Shown: one piece after another, positions 35,412 through 43,728 of the stretch | How the letters are laid out: every line of letters begins with the position of its first letter | Position numbering within the stretch: the stretch's first letter is position 1 | Assembly (NCBI RefSeq): GCF_044751345.1 | Contig: NZ_JBIWXY010000001.1 | Location: 1,116,001-1,180,000, forward strand | Source: Methylobacillus methanolivorans | GTDB lineage: Bacteria; Pseudomonadota; Gammaproteobacteria; Burkholderiales; Methylophilaceae | Reading direction: 5' to 3' | Length of the DNA stretch: 64,000 bases | Made by a program: the position numbers and the translations under genes | Notes under the pieces: generated by a model | Databases searched by the model: none | What the model was told of the DNA's origin: nothing | What the model saw: only the letters and a program-made list of their open reading frames with translations

Positions 35412-35738
35412 TTACTCATGTTGACCAGTTGTCGGTGCAACTGGCTGGGGTGTTGGGCTAGAGGGTATCTGGTCTATCACTTGATAGAACACTTCATCCT
35501 GCTTGATCATGCCCAGTTCGCTGCGTGCCCGCTCCTCAATCGCCGTATTACCCTGCTTGAGGTCGCGCACTTCAGCATCCAAGGTATCGTTGCGCAGCTT
35601 CAACTCGGTATTGCTGCTTTTCTGCGCAACGATTTTCTGGTTTAAATCCCAGACCCTCAGCCAGCTACCTTTGCCCAGCCACAGTGGATACTGTAGCAAG
35701 GCAATCAAGGCCACAAAGATGAGGGTGAGAAGTTTCAC
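35412..35738 (-). CDS. ftsB: Cell division protein FtsB
   Basis: FtsB is a single-pass membrane protein of the FtsQBL division complex. The 108-residue protein has an N-terminal transmembrane helix (about residues 5-20) and a coiled coil (NQKIVAQKSSNTELKLRNDT). The conserved GNTAIEERARSELGMIKQ follows. The start overlaps the eno stop in an ATGA, the usual gene order eno-ftsB. The tail is rich in Pro and Thr. Confidence 0.95.
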   Translation of the reverse strand: MKLLTLIFVALIALLQYPLWLGKGSWLRVWDLNQKIVAQKSSNTELKLRNDTLDAEVRDLKQGNTAIEERARSELGMIKQDEVFYQVIDQIPSSPTPQPVAPTTGQHE

Positions 35739-37018
35739 TTCAGGTTATAGAACGCTTCTTTGCCTGCATAGCTGGTGGCATCGCCCAACTCTTCTTCAAT
35801 GCGCAGCAACTGGTTGTACTTGGCGATACGTTCGGAACGCGACAAGGAGCCAGTCTTGATCTGCAAGGCATTGGTTGCCACGGAGATATCAGCAATAGTG
35901 GTGTCTTCTGTTTCACCGGAGCGATGCGAGATCACGGCAGTGTAACCAGCGCGCTTGGCAGTCTCGATGGTGGTGAAAGTCTCGGTCAAGGTACCAATCT
36001 GGTTCACCTTGATCAGCACGGAGTTACCCACGCCCTTCTGGATACCTTCGCGCAGGATCTTGGCGTTGGTCACGAACAGATCGTCGCCCACCAGCTGTAC
36101 CTTCTTGCCCAGGCGGTCAGTCAGCAGCTTCCAGCCGTCCCAGTCGTGCTCAGACATGCCATCTTCAATGCTGACGATAGGATACTTGTCTACCCAGGTT
36201 GCTAGGTAATCGGTGAATTGGGCGGAAGTCAGTTGCAGACCTTCGGATTCCAGGTGATAGAGGCCATCCTTGTAGAACTCGGAGCTAGCGCAATCGAGGC
36301 CCAGCAAGATGTCGCGGCCTGGCTCGTAGCCAGCGGCAGTAATCGCCTGCAGGATGTATTGAATCGCAGCTTCGTTGGATGGCAGATCAGGTGCAAAGCC
36401 ACCTTCGTCACCCACGGTGGTTGCCAGGCCTTCGTTGTGAAGGATTTTCTTCAAGGCATGGAATACTTCGGCACCTGCACGCAGGGCTTCACGGAAAGTA
36501 GGCAGGCCAGCAGGAATGATCATGAACTCTTGCATGTCCACGCTGTTTTCAGCGTGTGCGCCACCGTTGATGATGTTCATCATTGGGGTAGGCAATTGCA
36601 TGAAGCCAGAACCACCCAGGTAGCGGTACAACGGTAAGCCTGATTCTTCCGCAGCAGCGCGAGCACACGCCATGGAAACAGCCAGGATAGCATTGGCACC
36701 CAGGCGGCTCTTGTTCTCTGTGCCGTCGAGGTCGATCAATGTCTGGTCGATGAAGCTCTGTTCTTCAACATCCAGGCCGATGATGGCTTCGGTGATTTCA
36801 GTGTTGACGTTTTCAACAGCCTGTAACACGCCCTTGCCCAGGTAACGTGCAGCATCGCCATCACGCAGCTCAACGGCTTCCTTGGTACCAGTAGAGGCAC
36901 CAGAAGGCACGGCAGCACGGCCAATCACGCCGGATTCGAGCAGGACATCTACCTCAACAGTGGGATTACCGCGGGAATCAATAATCTCGCGGGCAATAAT
37001 ATCAACAATTGCACTCAT
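35735..37018 (-). CDS. eno: Enolase
   Basis: Enolase interconverts 2-phosphoglycerate and phosphoenolpyruvate. The 427-residue protein has the catalytic lysine in LIKVNQIGTLTET and SHRSGETEDTTIAD near the C-terminus. Metal ligands lie in LGLDCASSEF, SIEDGMSEHDWDGW and VGDDLFVTN. It follows kdsA by 40 bp in the conserved pyrG-kdsA-eno-ftsB run. Confidence 0.98.
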   Translation of the reverse strand: MSAIVDIIAREIIDSRGNPTVEVDVLLESGVIGRAAVPSGASTGTKEAVELRDGDAARYLGKGVLQAVENVNTEITEAIIGLDVEEQSFIDQTLIDLDGTENKSRLGANAILAVSMACARAAAEESGLPLYRYLGGSGFMQLPTPMMNIINGGAHAENSVDMQEFMIIPAGLPTFREALRAGAEVFHALKKILHNEGLATTVGDEGGFAPDLPSNEAAIQYILQAITAAGYEPGRDILLGLDCASSEFYKDGLYHLESEGLQLTSAQFTDYLATWVDKYPIVSIEDGMSEHDWDGWKLLTDRLGKKVQLVGDDLFVTNAKILREGIQKGVGNSVLIKVNQIGTLTETFTTIETAKRAGYTAVISHRSGETEDTTIADISVATNALQIKTGSLSRSERIAKYNQLLRIEEELGDATSYAGKEAFYNLK

Positions 37019-37058
37019 GCTTTATTTCCTCAGTTTGAATTTGGATTTTTGTGCCGGC

Positions 37059-37898
37059 TTAGAGCGTATGCTCAATAAAGCCGGCTTTTTTCACCACACG
37101 GTCGAGGTCGACCAACACTTCCAGCAACGCCTTCATCCTGGGCAGAGGCCAGGCATTGGGGCCATCGGACAAAGCCTTGGCAGGGTCAGGATGCGTTTCC
37201 ATGAACACCCCTGCCACACCACTGGCCACAGCTGCACGAGCCAACACAGGCACGAACTCGCGCTGGCCGCCGCTCTTATCGCCCTGGCCACCAGGTTGCT
37301 GGACTGAATGCGTGGCATCGAATACCACCGGGCAATTCGTCTCGCGCATAATGGCGAGTCCACGCATATCAGAGACTAAAGTATTGTAACCAAAAGAAGC
37401 ACCGCGCTCGCACACCATGATGGTATCTGCGCCGCCGTTGGCTTCTTTTGCCTTTTGCACTACCTGCTTCATGTCGCCGGGTGCCAAGAACTGCCCCTTC
37501 TTAATGTTTACCGGCTTGCCAGACTTGGCACACGCAGTGATGAAATCAGTCTGGCGGCAAAGAAAAGCGGGCGTCTGTAATACATCGACCACCGCGGCCA
37601 CATGCGGCACCTGCTCTTCGGTGTGTACATCGGTGAGGATGGGCACACCGATTTGGCGACGCACTTCATCCAGTATCTTCAGGCCCTCATCCATGCCAAA
37701 ACCACGGAAGGTCTTGTTGGAGCTGCGATTGGCCTTATCGTATGAAGACTTGTAAATAAAGTTGATACCCAAGGCAGTGGTCAGTTCTTTCAACTGGCCT
37801 GCGGTCTCGATCGCCATTTCCTGCGATTCAATCACACATGGGCCAGCAATCAGGAACAAGGGTTGGTCTATGCCCACCTCAAAACCGCAAAGTTGCAT
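37059..37898 (-). CDS. kdsA: 3-deoxy-D-manno-octulosonate 8-phosphate synthase
   Basis: KdsA joins phosphoenolpyruvate and arabinose 5-phosphate for Kdo in lipopolysaccharide. The 279-residue protein has LFLIAGPCVIESQ near the N-terminus, YKSSYDKANRSS and FDATHSVQQPGG. It lacks the N-terminal metal-site cysteine pattern needed to call the class with confidence. It sits 2 bp after pyrG and before eno. Confidence 0.97.
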   Translation of the reverse strand: MQLCGFEVGIDQPLFLIAGPCVIESQEMAIETAGQLKELTTALGINFIYKSSYDKANRSSNKTFRGFGMDEGLKILDEVRRQIGVPILTDVHTEEQVPHVAAVVDVLQTPAFLCRQTDFITACAKSGKPVNIKKGQFLAPGDMKQVVQKAKEANGGADTIMVCERGASFGYNTLVSDMRGLAIMRETNCPVVFDATHSVQQPGGQGDKSGGQREFVPVLARAAVASGVAGVFMETHPDPAKALSDGPNAWPLPRMKALLEVLVDLDRVVKKAGFIEHTL

Positions 37899-37900
37899 GA

Positions 37901-39538
37901 TTAAGCCTTTCTCGCTGCCTGATTGGTCAGGGCAGCTTCAATATAGGCATTAAACAGCGGATGCCCGGTACGTGGGTTGGAGGTGAACTCAGGGTGGAAC
38001 TGGCAAGCCACAAACCATGGATGAACGTTGCTTGGCAACTCCACCATCTCGCATAGTTGTTCAGTGGGCGTACGTGCGGACACGATCAGGCCAGCTTTTT
38101 CCAACTGGTCAACATAGTTGTTGTTGACTTCATAACGGTGACGGTGACGCTCGTTCACTTCCGCACCGTAAATGGCAAATGCCTTGGTATCCGGCACGAT
38201 AGGACACTTTTGTGCGCCTAGGCGCATAGTGCCCCCCAGGTCAGAATCCTCGCTGCGCTGCTCGACTTTGCCGTCTGCACCCTTCCACTCGGTAATCAAG
38301 CCAACCAACGGATGCGGAGACTTGGGATCAAACTCGGTACTGTTGGCATCCTTGAGCTTGGCGACATTACGCGCGAACTCGATCACCGCCAGCTGCATGC
38401 CCAGGCAGATACCCAGATAAGGTGTATTGCTCTCGCGTGCATAGCGAATGGCGGCAATCTTGCCTTCGGTACCACGCTTGCCGAAACCGCCCGGTACCAG
38501 GATGGCATCCATCTTTTCAAGTTCAGCCGTGCCTTGCTTTTCCACATCTTCAGAATCGATATAGTGGATATTCACCTTGGACTCATTATGAATACCAGCG
38601 TGAATCAGGGCTTCGGTGAGTGACTTATAGGACTCGGTCAGATCAACATACTTGCCGACAAAGGCAATATTGACTTCGTGCTTGGGGTTCTTGAGCGTGT
38701 GAACGATACGGTTCCAGCTCGATAAATCAGCAGCACGCGCCAGCAGATTAAGCTTGTGGCAGACGATTTCGTCCAGCATCTGCTCATGCAACATGCGGGG
38801 AATGCTGTAGATAGTGTCAGCATCCATCACCGAAATCACCGCTTCATGTGGCACATTGGTGAACAAGGCGATCTTGCGCTTTTCGTCTTCTGGAATGGCA
38901 CGATCAGCACGACAAAGCAGGATATCCGGCTGGATACCAATCTCACGCAACTCCTTCACGGAGTGCTGGGTAGGCTTGGTCTTGAGTTCGCCAGCAGTGG
39001 GAATCCATGGCAACAGCGTCAGGTGCATGAAACAGGTGTTATTACGGCCCTCTTCAATGCCCATCTGGCGGATAGCTTCAAGGAAAGGCAGGGACTCGAT
39101 GTCACCCACGGTGCCGCCAACCTCAACGATGGCAACATCAGCACCTTCTGCACCACGCTTGACGTGAGCCTTGATCTCATCAGTAATGTGCGGGATAACT
39201 TGGACGGTCTTGCCCAGGTATTCACCGCGACGCTCTTTCTTGATCACGGTTTCATAAATCTGGCCGGTAGTGAAATTATTGCGCTTGCCCATGCGTGCGC
39301 TGATGAAGCGCTCGTAGTGCCCAAGATCCAAGTCGGTCTCGGCACCGTCATCGGTGACGAACACTTCGCCATGCTGGAACGGGCTCATGGTGCCTGGGTC
39401 AACGTTGATATAGGGGTCAAGCTTGAGCATGGTCACCTTGATGCCACGCGATTCGAGAATTGCGCCTAAGCTGGCGGCTGCAATGCCTTTACCTAAAGAG
39501 GAAACAACCCCGCCGGTAACGAATACAAATTTGGTCAT
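37901..39538 (-). CDS. pyrG: CTP synthase
   Basis: PyrG makes CTP from UTP, ATP and glutamine. The 545-residue protein has the synthetase domain with FVTGGVVSSLGKGIAAAS at the start. The class I glutamine amidotransferase domain has Cys in YLGICLGMQLAV and His-Glu in CQFHPEFTSNP. It begins the pyrG-kdsA-eno-ftsB run, 180 bp from the nnr gene. UTP and GTP are the expected regulators of the enzyme. Confidence 0.98.
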   Translation of the reverse strand: MTKFVFVTGGVVSSLGKGIAAASLGAILESRGIKVTMLKLDPYINVDPGTMSPFQHGEVFVTDDGAETDLDLGHYERFISARMGKRNNFTTGQIYETVIKKERRGEYLGKTVQVIPHITDEIKAHVKRGAEGADVAIVEVGGTVGDIESLPFLEAIRQMGIEEGRNNTCFMHLTLLPWIPTAGELKTKPTQHSVKELREIGIQPDILLCRADRAIPEDEKRKIALFTNVPHEAVISVMDADTIYSIPRMLHEQMLDEIVCHKLNLLARAADLSSWNRIVHTLKNPKHEVNIAFVGKYVDLTESYKSLTEALIHAGIHNESKVNIHYIDSEDVEKQGTAELEKMDAILVPGGFGKRGTEGKIAAIRYARESNTPYLGICLGMQLAVIEFARNVAKLKDANSTEFDPKSPHPLVGLITEWKGADGKVEQRSEDSDLGGTMRLGAQKCPIVPDTKAFAIYGAEVNERHRHRYEVNNNYVDQLEKAGLIVSARTPTEQLCEMVELPSNVHPWFVACQFHPEFTSNPRTGHPLFNAYIEAALTNQAARKA

Positions 39539-39718
39539 GGAATAAAAACTTTGGACATTGCGGACGGGGCTAGATTTTACTGCAAACGCCTATTACCCAC
39601 AAATGGGAAATCCGCGCAACACAGTGGCAATTCAAGCCTTGTGATTAATATTCAACCAGTAAGGCCACACTCTTGCATGATTGCTTAACAAGCAATGTTG
39701 TCTAGCGACTGCCTGCCT

Positions 39719-41182
39719 TCATTCTCGGCCATACACCCACGCATTGAGCAAGGCCCGTGCAGACATTGCCACCTCACTGGCTGTTAAGCCGATGGGGCCT
39801 ATGCCACGCCCAAGCAACGCATCAGCAGCAGCGCCATGCAAATAGACGCCCAGCAGTACAGCCTGCTCCATAGGCATGGCTTGTGCAAGCAAGGCAGCAA
39901 TGATGCCGCACAAGGTATCGCCCATGCCCGCGCTGGCCATGCCAGGGTTGCCACTCTGGTTGATAAACCAGCGACCATCAGGCAAGGCAATGATGCTGCC
40001 ACAGCCCTTGAGCACGATGATCGCTTGATAGCTATGCGCCAGCTTTAATGCAGTGGCGATACGGTCAGCCTGCACCTCTGCGTTACTGCAAGCAAGCAAC
40101 GTTGCCGCCTCGCCGGGGTGCGGCGTCAGCACAGTGCTGCCCGGCGCACGTTGCCGCAGCTTCGTTTGCAGTTCAGGGTGATCAGCCAGCAGGTTAAGGG
40201 CATCCGCATCCAGCACCATAGGCTTGGCCTGCGGCAGCACCTCATGCAACATCGCCAGCGCTGCACTTGAATTCCCCAAGCCGGGGCCAATCACCAGCAC
40301 ACTGGATAGCGCAGGCACAGATGCAACATCACGCAACATCAGTTCTGCCTGTGCTGTATCCAGCGCCAAGGGCTGTGGTGAAAGCAAGCCACAATAAACG
40401 CGCCCTGCTCCCAAGAGTAGCGCCGCCCTGGAAGCTAGAATGGCAGCACCCACCATATAGTCAGCACCACCAATCACCCCCACGCTACCATGGCTGCCCT
40501 TGTGGCTATTGCGCCTGCGTGGGCAAGGCAAGGCTGGCGGCTGATCAATCAATACACCTGCAACATCATGATGCTGAATATCCAAACCCAATGCATCCAG
40601 ATGCACTTCCCCGACATGATCCGGGCCATCCAGGGTAAACAAGCCAGGTTTGAGGCCGATGAAACTCAAGGTATGGCTGGCATGAATAGCGGCCCCCAGT
40701 ACGCGCCCCGTTGTCATGCACAAGCCGCTAGGAATATCGAGGGCAAGCACTGGCAGGCCCAGCGTGTTCACTTGCTCAATCAGTGCACGATAGCGGCTGC
40801 CCAGCGGGCGCGATAAGCCAATACCAAATAATCCATCGATGACCAACTGCCAATGCCCATGTGCTGGTATCTCAGCGCATAGTTCACCACCTGCGGCCAA
40901 CCAGGCATCATAGGCAGCGGCGGCATCTGGAGGCAGGGCTTCACGTTGGCCGGTAAACACCACCGTCACTGGATGCCAGGCCGCCTTGAGATGGCGTGCC
41001 GCCACCAGTGCATCACCACCATTATTCCCAGGCCCGGCCAACACCAACACGCTGTACTCGTGTGACTGCAATAACTTACTTGCCAAGCCAGCAGCGGCAA
41101 GGCCAGCTTTTTCCATCAGATTTTCTGCAAGATGTTGCTGCTCAATTTCCCGCAGTTGCGCTAGGTCATATAAAGGATGCAT
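39719..41182 (-). CDS. nnr: Bifunctional NAD(P)H-hydrate epimerase/ADP-dependent dehydratase
   Basis: The enzyme repairs hydrated NADH and NADPH. The N-terminal epimerase half (about residues 1-210) has LAGPGNNGGDALVAARHL. The C-terminal dehydratase half has the ribokinase-like motif NPGMASAGMGDTLCGIIAAL. The 487-residue length is that of the fused YjeF-type protein. It follows mtnA by 29 bp and probably shares its transcript. No tsaE or amidase gene is adjacent, unlike in E. coli. Confidence 0.95.
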   Translation of the reverse strand: MHPLYDLAQLREIEQQHLAENLMEKAGLAAAGLASKLLQSHEYSVLVLAGPGNNGGDALVAARHLKAAWHPVTVVFTGQREALPPDAAAAYDAWLAAGGELCAEIPAHGHWQLVIDGLFGIGLSRPLGSRYRALIEQVNTLGLPVLALDIPSGLCMTTGRVLGAAIHASHTLSFIGLKPGLFTLDGPDHVGEVHLDALGLDIQHHDVAGVLIDQPPALPCPRRRNSHKGSHGSVGVIGGADYMVGAAILASRAALLLGAGRVYCGLLSPQPLALDTAQAELMLRDVASVPALSSVLVIGPGLGNSSAALAMLHEVLPQAKPMVLDADALNLLADHPELQTKLRQRAPGSTVLTPHPGEAATLLACSNAEVQADRIATALKLAHSYQAIIVLKGCGSIIALPDGRWFINQSGNPGMASAGMGDTLCGIIAALLAQAMPMEQAVLLGVYLHGAAADALLGRGIGPIGLTASEVAMSARALLNAWVYGRE

Positions 41183-41211
41183 GGGCTGGCTGTAGCTGAA
41201 ATCAAATCGGC

Positions 41212-42315
41212 TTAAATTGGATCAATACGCTGCAGCATATCGTGCAAATCTTTGGGCGCATAGCACCCATGCTCGGTGATGATAGAGGTCACTAGCCTGG
41301 CAGGCGTAACATCAAACGCAGGATTGGCGGCTGCACTGCCTTCCGGCGTTACGCGCACATATTCCACCGTACCCGCAGAGGTGAGACCAGCCATCATGTG
41401 CACTTCATCTGCTGGACGCTCCTCGATCGGGATATCCCTGATGGCATCTTCAAGCTGCCTGTCTATCGTTGGCGTAGGCACTGCCACGTAAAATGGCACT
41501 TGATTATCTGCGGCAGCCAGCGCCTTAAGATAGGTGCCTATCTTGTTGCACACATCACCTACCCTGCTCACACGATCAGCACCGACAATGACACAATCCA
41601 CCTGCCCATGCTGCATCAAGTGGCCACCAGCGTTATCGCAAATCACCTTATAGGGCACGCCGTGCTGCTGCAACTCCCAGGCGGTCAGGCTGGCACCCTG
41701 GTTACGCGGGCGGGTTTCATCCACCCACACATGAATATCCATACCCGCATCAAAAGCAGCATAAATCGGGGCCAACGCTGTGCCCCAATCCACTGTCGCC
41801 AACCAACCCGCATTGCAGTGGGTCAGAATATTCAAGCACCCAGGCTTCTCTGCTGCCAGGGCTTGCAACAGGGCCAGCCCATGCTGGGCGATAGATTGAT
41901 TGATACGCACATCCTCATCGGCGATCCGCGAGGCCTCCAGCCAAGCATGTGCACAACGCAGGGCCTCCGGCATGGCCAACAGCTCGCGCATCATGCGCTC
42001 TACTGCCCAGCGCAAATTGACCGCGGTCGGGCGGCTTGCCAGCAGGCTACTAGCCGCTGCCTGCAAAGTTTCATCAGTGGAAGATTGCTGACTGGCGAGT
42101 GCCAACCCATAGGCCGCGGCAGCACCGATCAAGGGTGCTCCGCGCACCTGCATCTTGCGGATAGCATCGACCATCTGCTGCACGGAGTTCAGTGTCAAAA
42201 TCCGCCATGCATGCGGCAAGGCTGTCTGGTCAATGATGGCGACCTGGTAATGCCCGGGCAGCGCTGCATCAGTCACTGGCCAGATGGTGCGAAATAATTG
42301 TTGACCTATCTTCAT
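41212..42315 (-). CDS. mtnA: Methylthioribose-1-phosphate isomerase
   Basis: MtnA isomerises 5-methylthioribose 1-phosphate to the ribulose form in methionine salvage. I start at the ATG at 42315; a TTG at 42333 is also open. The 367-residue protein has MQVRGAPLIGAAAAYG, the catalytic cysteine in ILTHCNAGWLA and the Asp in VIVGADRVSRVGD. No other salvage genes lie nearby. The first DnaA-box cluster begins only 28 bp before the ATG, so this gene's promoter is likely inside or next to it. Confidence 0.95.
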   Translation of the reverse strand: MKIGQQLFRTIWPVTDAALPGHYQVAIIDQTALPHAWRILTLNSVQQMVDAIRKMQVRGAPLIGAAAAYGLALASQQSSTDETLQAAASSLLASRPTAVNLRWAVERMMRELLAMPEALRCAHAWLEASRIADEDVRINQSIAQHGLALLQALAAEKPGCLNILTHCNAGWLATVDWGTALAPIYAAFDAGMDIHVWVDETRPRNQGASLTAWELQQHGVPYKVICDNAGGHLMQHGQVDCVIVGADRVSRVGDVCNKIGTYLKALAAADNQVPFYVAVPTPTIDRQLEDAIRDIPIEERPADEVHMMAGLTSAGTVEYVRVTPEGSAAANPAFDVTPARLVTSIITEHGCYAPKDLHDMLQRIDPI

Positions 42316-42342
42316 TTTTCTACTTGGAAACAAGAGATATTA

Positions 42343-42397
42343 CTATCCACAAAATCTGTGGATAATTTTGTGGATAGCTGTGACTTAAAAGTGTAAC
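42343..42397. repeat. 55-bp direct repeat, copy 1, with three DnaA-box-like sites
   Basis: This copy differs from copy 2 at one base (T instead of G at 42368). It contains CTATCCACA at 42343-42351 (top strand, one mismatch to TTATCCACA). TGTGGATAA at 42357-42365 is a perfect DnaA box on the bottom strand. TGTGGATAG at 42369-42377 is on the bottom strand with one mismatch. The rest, ending in AAAAGTGTAAC, is also repeated exactly. Confidence 0.95.
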
Positions 42398-42483
42398 CAT
42401 TGTAATTACAAGGGGTTATACGCATTGCTCATTTTTTACACCAAAACACAACCAATTGATTTATATATAAAAAATATATGTAC

Positions 42484-42544
42484 TTGGATTTATTGACATT
42501 CTCATGAAAAGTTTAAGTAATACTTGAGCTTGTGTGCACAACTT
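42484..42544. repeat. Diverged tail of module copy 1
   Basis: This block starts 141 bp after the first base of core copy 1. It shares TTGGATT, TTRACATT, a TTTAAGTAATACTTGAG-like string and TGTGC with the block that lies at the same offset from copy 2. It ends with a fourth DnaA-box-like site, TGTGCACAA at 42533-42541 (one mismatch to the consensus on the bottom strand). Confidence 0.75.
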
Positions 42545-42748
42545 GACAAAGAACACGACACAGACCCCACAATCAGCACAGGATGAATGAACAATTCATG
42601 GCGATCTGCGAAGCACACAAAAAAACTTCACTTCCTATTTTTTATCACCATATCTTTCATGCATGGGCTAGCTGAATAGCAAATGTTTTTCATAGCCTCC
42701 GACCCCAGGTAACGCGTCGAAAATATCCTGAATCAGCTACTTGCTGAG

Positions 42749-42803
42749 CTATCCACAAAATCTGTGGATAATTGTGTGGATAGCTGTGACTTAAAAGTGT
42801 AAC
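42749..42803. repeat. 55-bp direct repeat, copy 2, with three DnaA-box-like sites
   Basis: This is the second copy, 54 of 55 bases the same as copy 1. The sites are CTATCCACA at 42749-42757, TGTGGATAA at 42763-42771 and TGTGGATAG at 42775-42783, at the same spacing and orientation as in copy 1. Confidence 0.95.
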
Positions 42804-42889
42804 TTCCCAATTTATAATGCTTTTTTTTGATCGCACAAAAAATGAACTTATTTTTTATTACTTTAAAATCATACACTTATCACAAGTCA

Positions 42890-42950
42890 TTGGATTGTTA
42901 ACATTTTTTAACATCGCTTAAAGTATCACTTGAGGTGATGTGCATAACCG
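42890..42950. repeat. Diverged tail of module copy 2, running into tatD
   Basis: The block starts 141 bp after core copy 2 and matches the tail of copy 1. Its fourth DnaA-box-like site is TGTGCATAA (42939-42947, a full match to TTATnCACA on the bottom strand). That site lies inside the last codons of tatD, whose stop is at 42918. Confidence 0.75.
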
Positions 42951-43721
42951 AGCAAGGTTCGGCAAAATGTCAAGCGCATTTTTCGTGGTTGCATGAATGA
43001 TTGATTCAATCGGCTCTTGCCTGATCTCTGCCAGCACTTCGGCGATGCGGAGCAATTGATCTGGCTGGTTGCGTCCTTGATGCCCTAACCATGATGGCGG
43101 AATGTCCGGCGCATCGGTTTCGAGGACAATGGACTCCAATGGCAGCACCTGCGCCAAATGACGTATCTTGAGCGCCCGTTCATACGTCATTGCACCACCG
43201 AACCCGAGCTTGAACCCCAGCCTGATAAACTCCTGCGCCTGTTGCAGGCTACCATTGAAGGCATGGGCAATACCACGCACTTTAAAGCGCCGCACCTGTT
43301 TCAGCACTTGGTCCACGGAGCGCCTGACATGCAACAGCACTGGCAGGTCGTATTCCCGCGCGAGCTTGAGCTGCTCAATAAAGAAAAACTCCTGACGTTC
43401 TCTATCATAGTGCTCGATGAAAAAATCCAGGCCTATCTCCCCGACAGCCACTATTTCGTGACGGTATCGCTGAATTTCCTCAGCCAGAATGGCTAAATCC
43501 TGCGGTTGGGATTGATCGACAAATAATGGATGTATGCCCAGAGCCATGGCACACCCCGGATATTGCGTAGCCAGCGCTTGCACTGACGCAAAATTGCGGC
43601 GAAAGACAGCAGGCACCACGATAATGCCAACGCCTGCTTGCCAAGCCGCTTGTGCGACAGCTGCACGGTCATGATCAAACTCGGGAGCATCCAGGTGGCA
43701 ATGGGTATCGATCAGCATCAT
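42918..43721 (-). CDS. TatD-family metal-dependent hydrolase
   Basis: This 267-residue TIM-barrel hydrolase starts MMLIDTHCHLDAPEFD, with two metal-binding histidines. It also has VGEIGLDFF, PVLLHVRRS, AHAFNGSLQQA and LETDAPDIPP, all standard TatD-type sites. Members have DNase or 3'-exonuclease activity. The last 11 or so residues are encoded by the tail of the duplicated DnaA-box module, so the C-terminus may be recently altered. It follows ribD by 7 bp and is probably the last gene of that run. Confidence 0.93.
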   Translation of the reverse strand: MMLIDTHCHLDAPEFDHDRAAVAQAAWQAGVGIIVVPAVFRRNFASVQALATQYPGCAMALGIHPLFVDQSQPQDLAILAEEIQRYRHEIVAVGEIGLDFFIEHYDRERQEFFFIEQLKLAREYDLPVLLHVRRSVDQVLKQVRRFKVRGIAHAFNGSLQQAQEFIRLGFKLGFGGAMTYERALKIRHLAQVLPLESIVLETDAPDIPPSWLGHQGRNQPDQLLRIAEVLAEIRQEPIESIIHATTKNALDILPNLARLCTSPQVIL

Positions 43722-43728
43722 GGCTTGA

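Larger units (their letters stand above)
42316..42917. other. 602-bp AT-rich gene-free region with duplicated DnaA-box modules
   Basis: No convincing gene lies between mtnA (5' end) and tatD (3' end). The stretch is clearly richer in A and T than its surroundings, for example 42457-42483 and 42841-42870. It holds two colinear copies, 406 bp apart, of a module with a 55-bp almost identical core and a diverged tail, with 8 DnaA-box-like 9-mers in total. One further inverted repeat (ATGAAT at 42583-42588 with ATTCAT at 42594-42599) lies between the copies. I see no iteron array or rep gene. Confidence 0.8.

Noticed and set aside
37053..37085. Inverted repeat GCCGGCTT ... AAGCCGGC with T6 as a terminator
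   Set aside because: The T tract is on the plus strand, where no gene ends, and part of the repeat is coding sequence of kdsA; on the minus strand no T tract follows.
41398..42297. 299-codon plus-strand open frame opposite mtnA
   Set aside because: It runs antisense to a clear mtnA gene and has a Cys/His/Gln-rich composition typical of shadow frames.
42316..42917. Chromosomal replication origin
   Set aside because: The DnaA boxes would fit, but dnaA, rpmH, gyrB and parAB are all absent, gene direction does not switch here, and no GC-skew calculation was possible. I report the region as a DnaA-binding locus instead.
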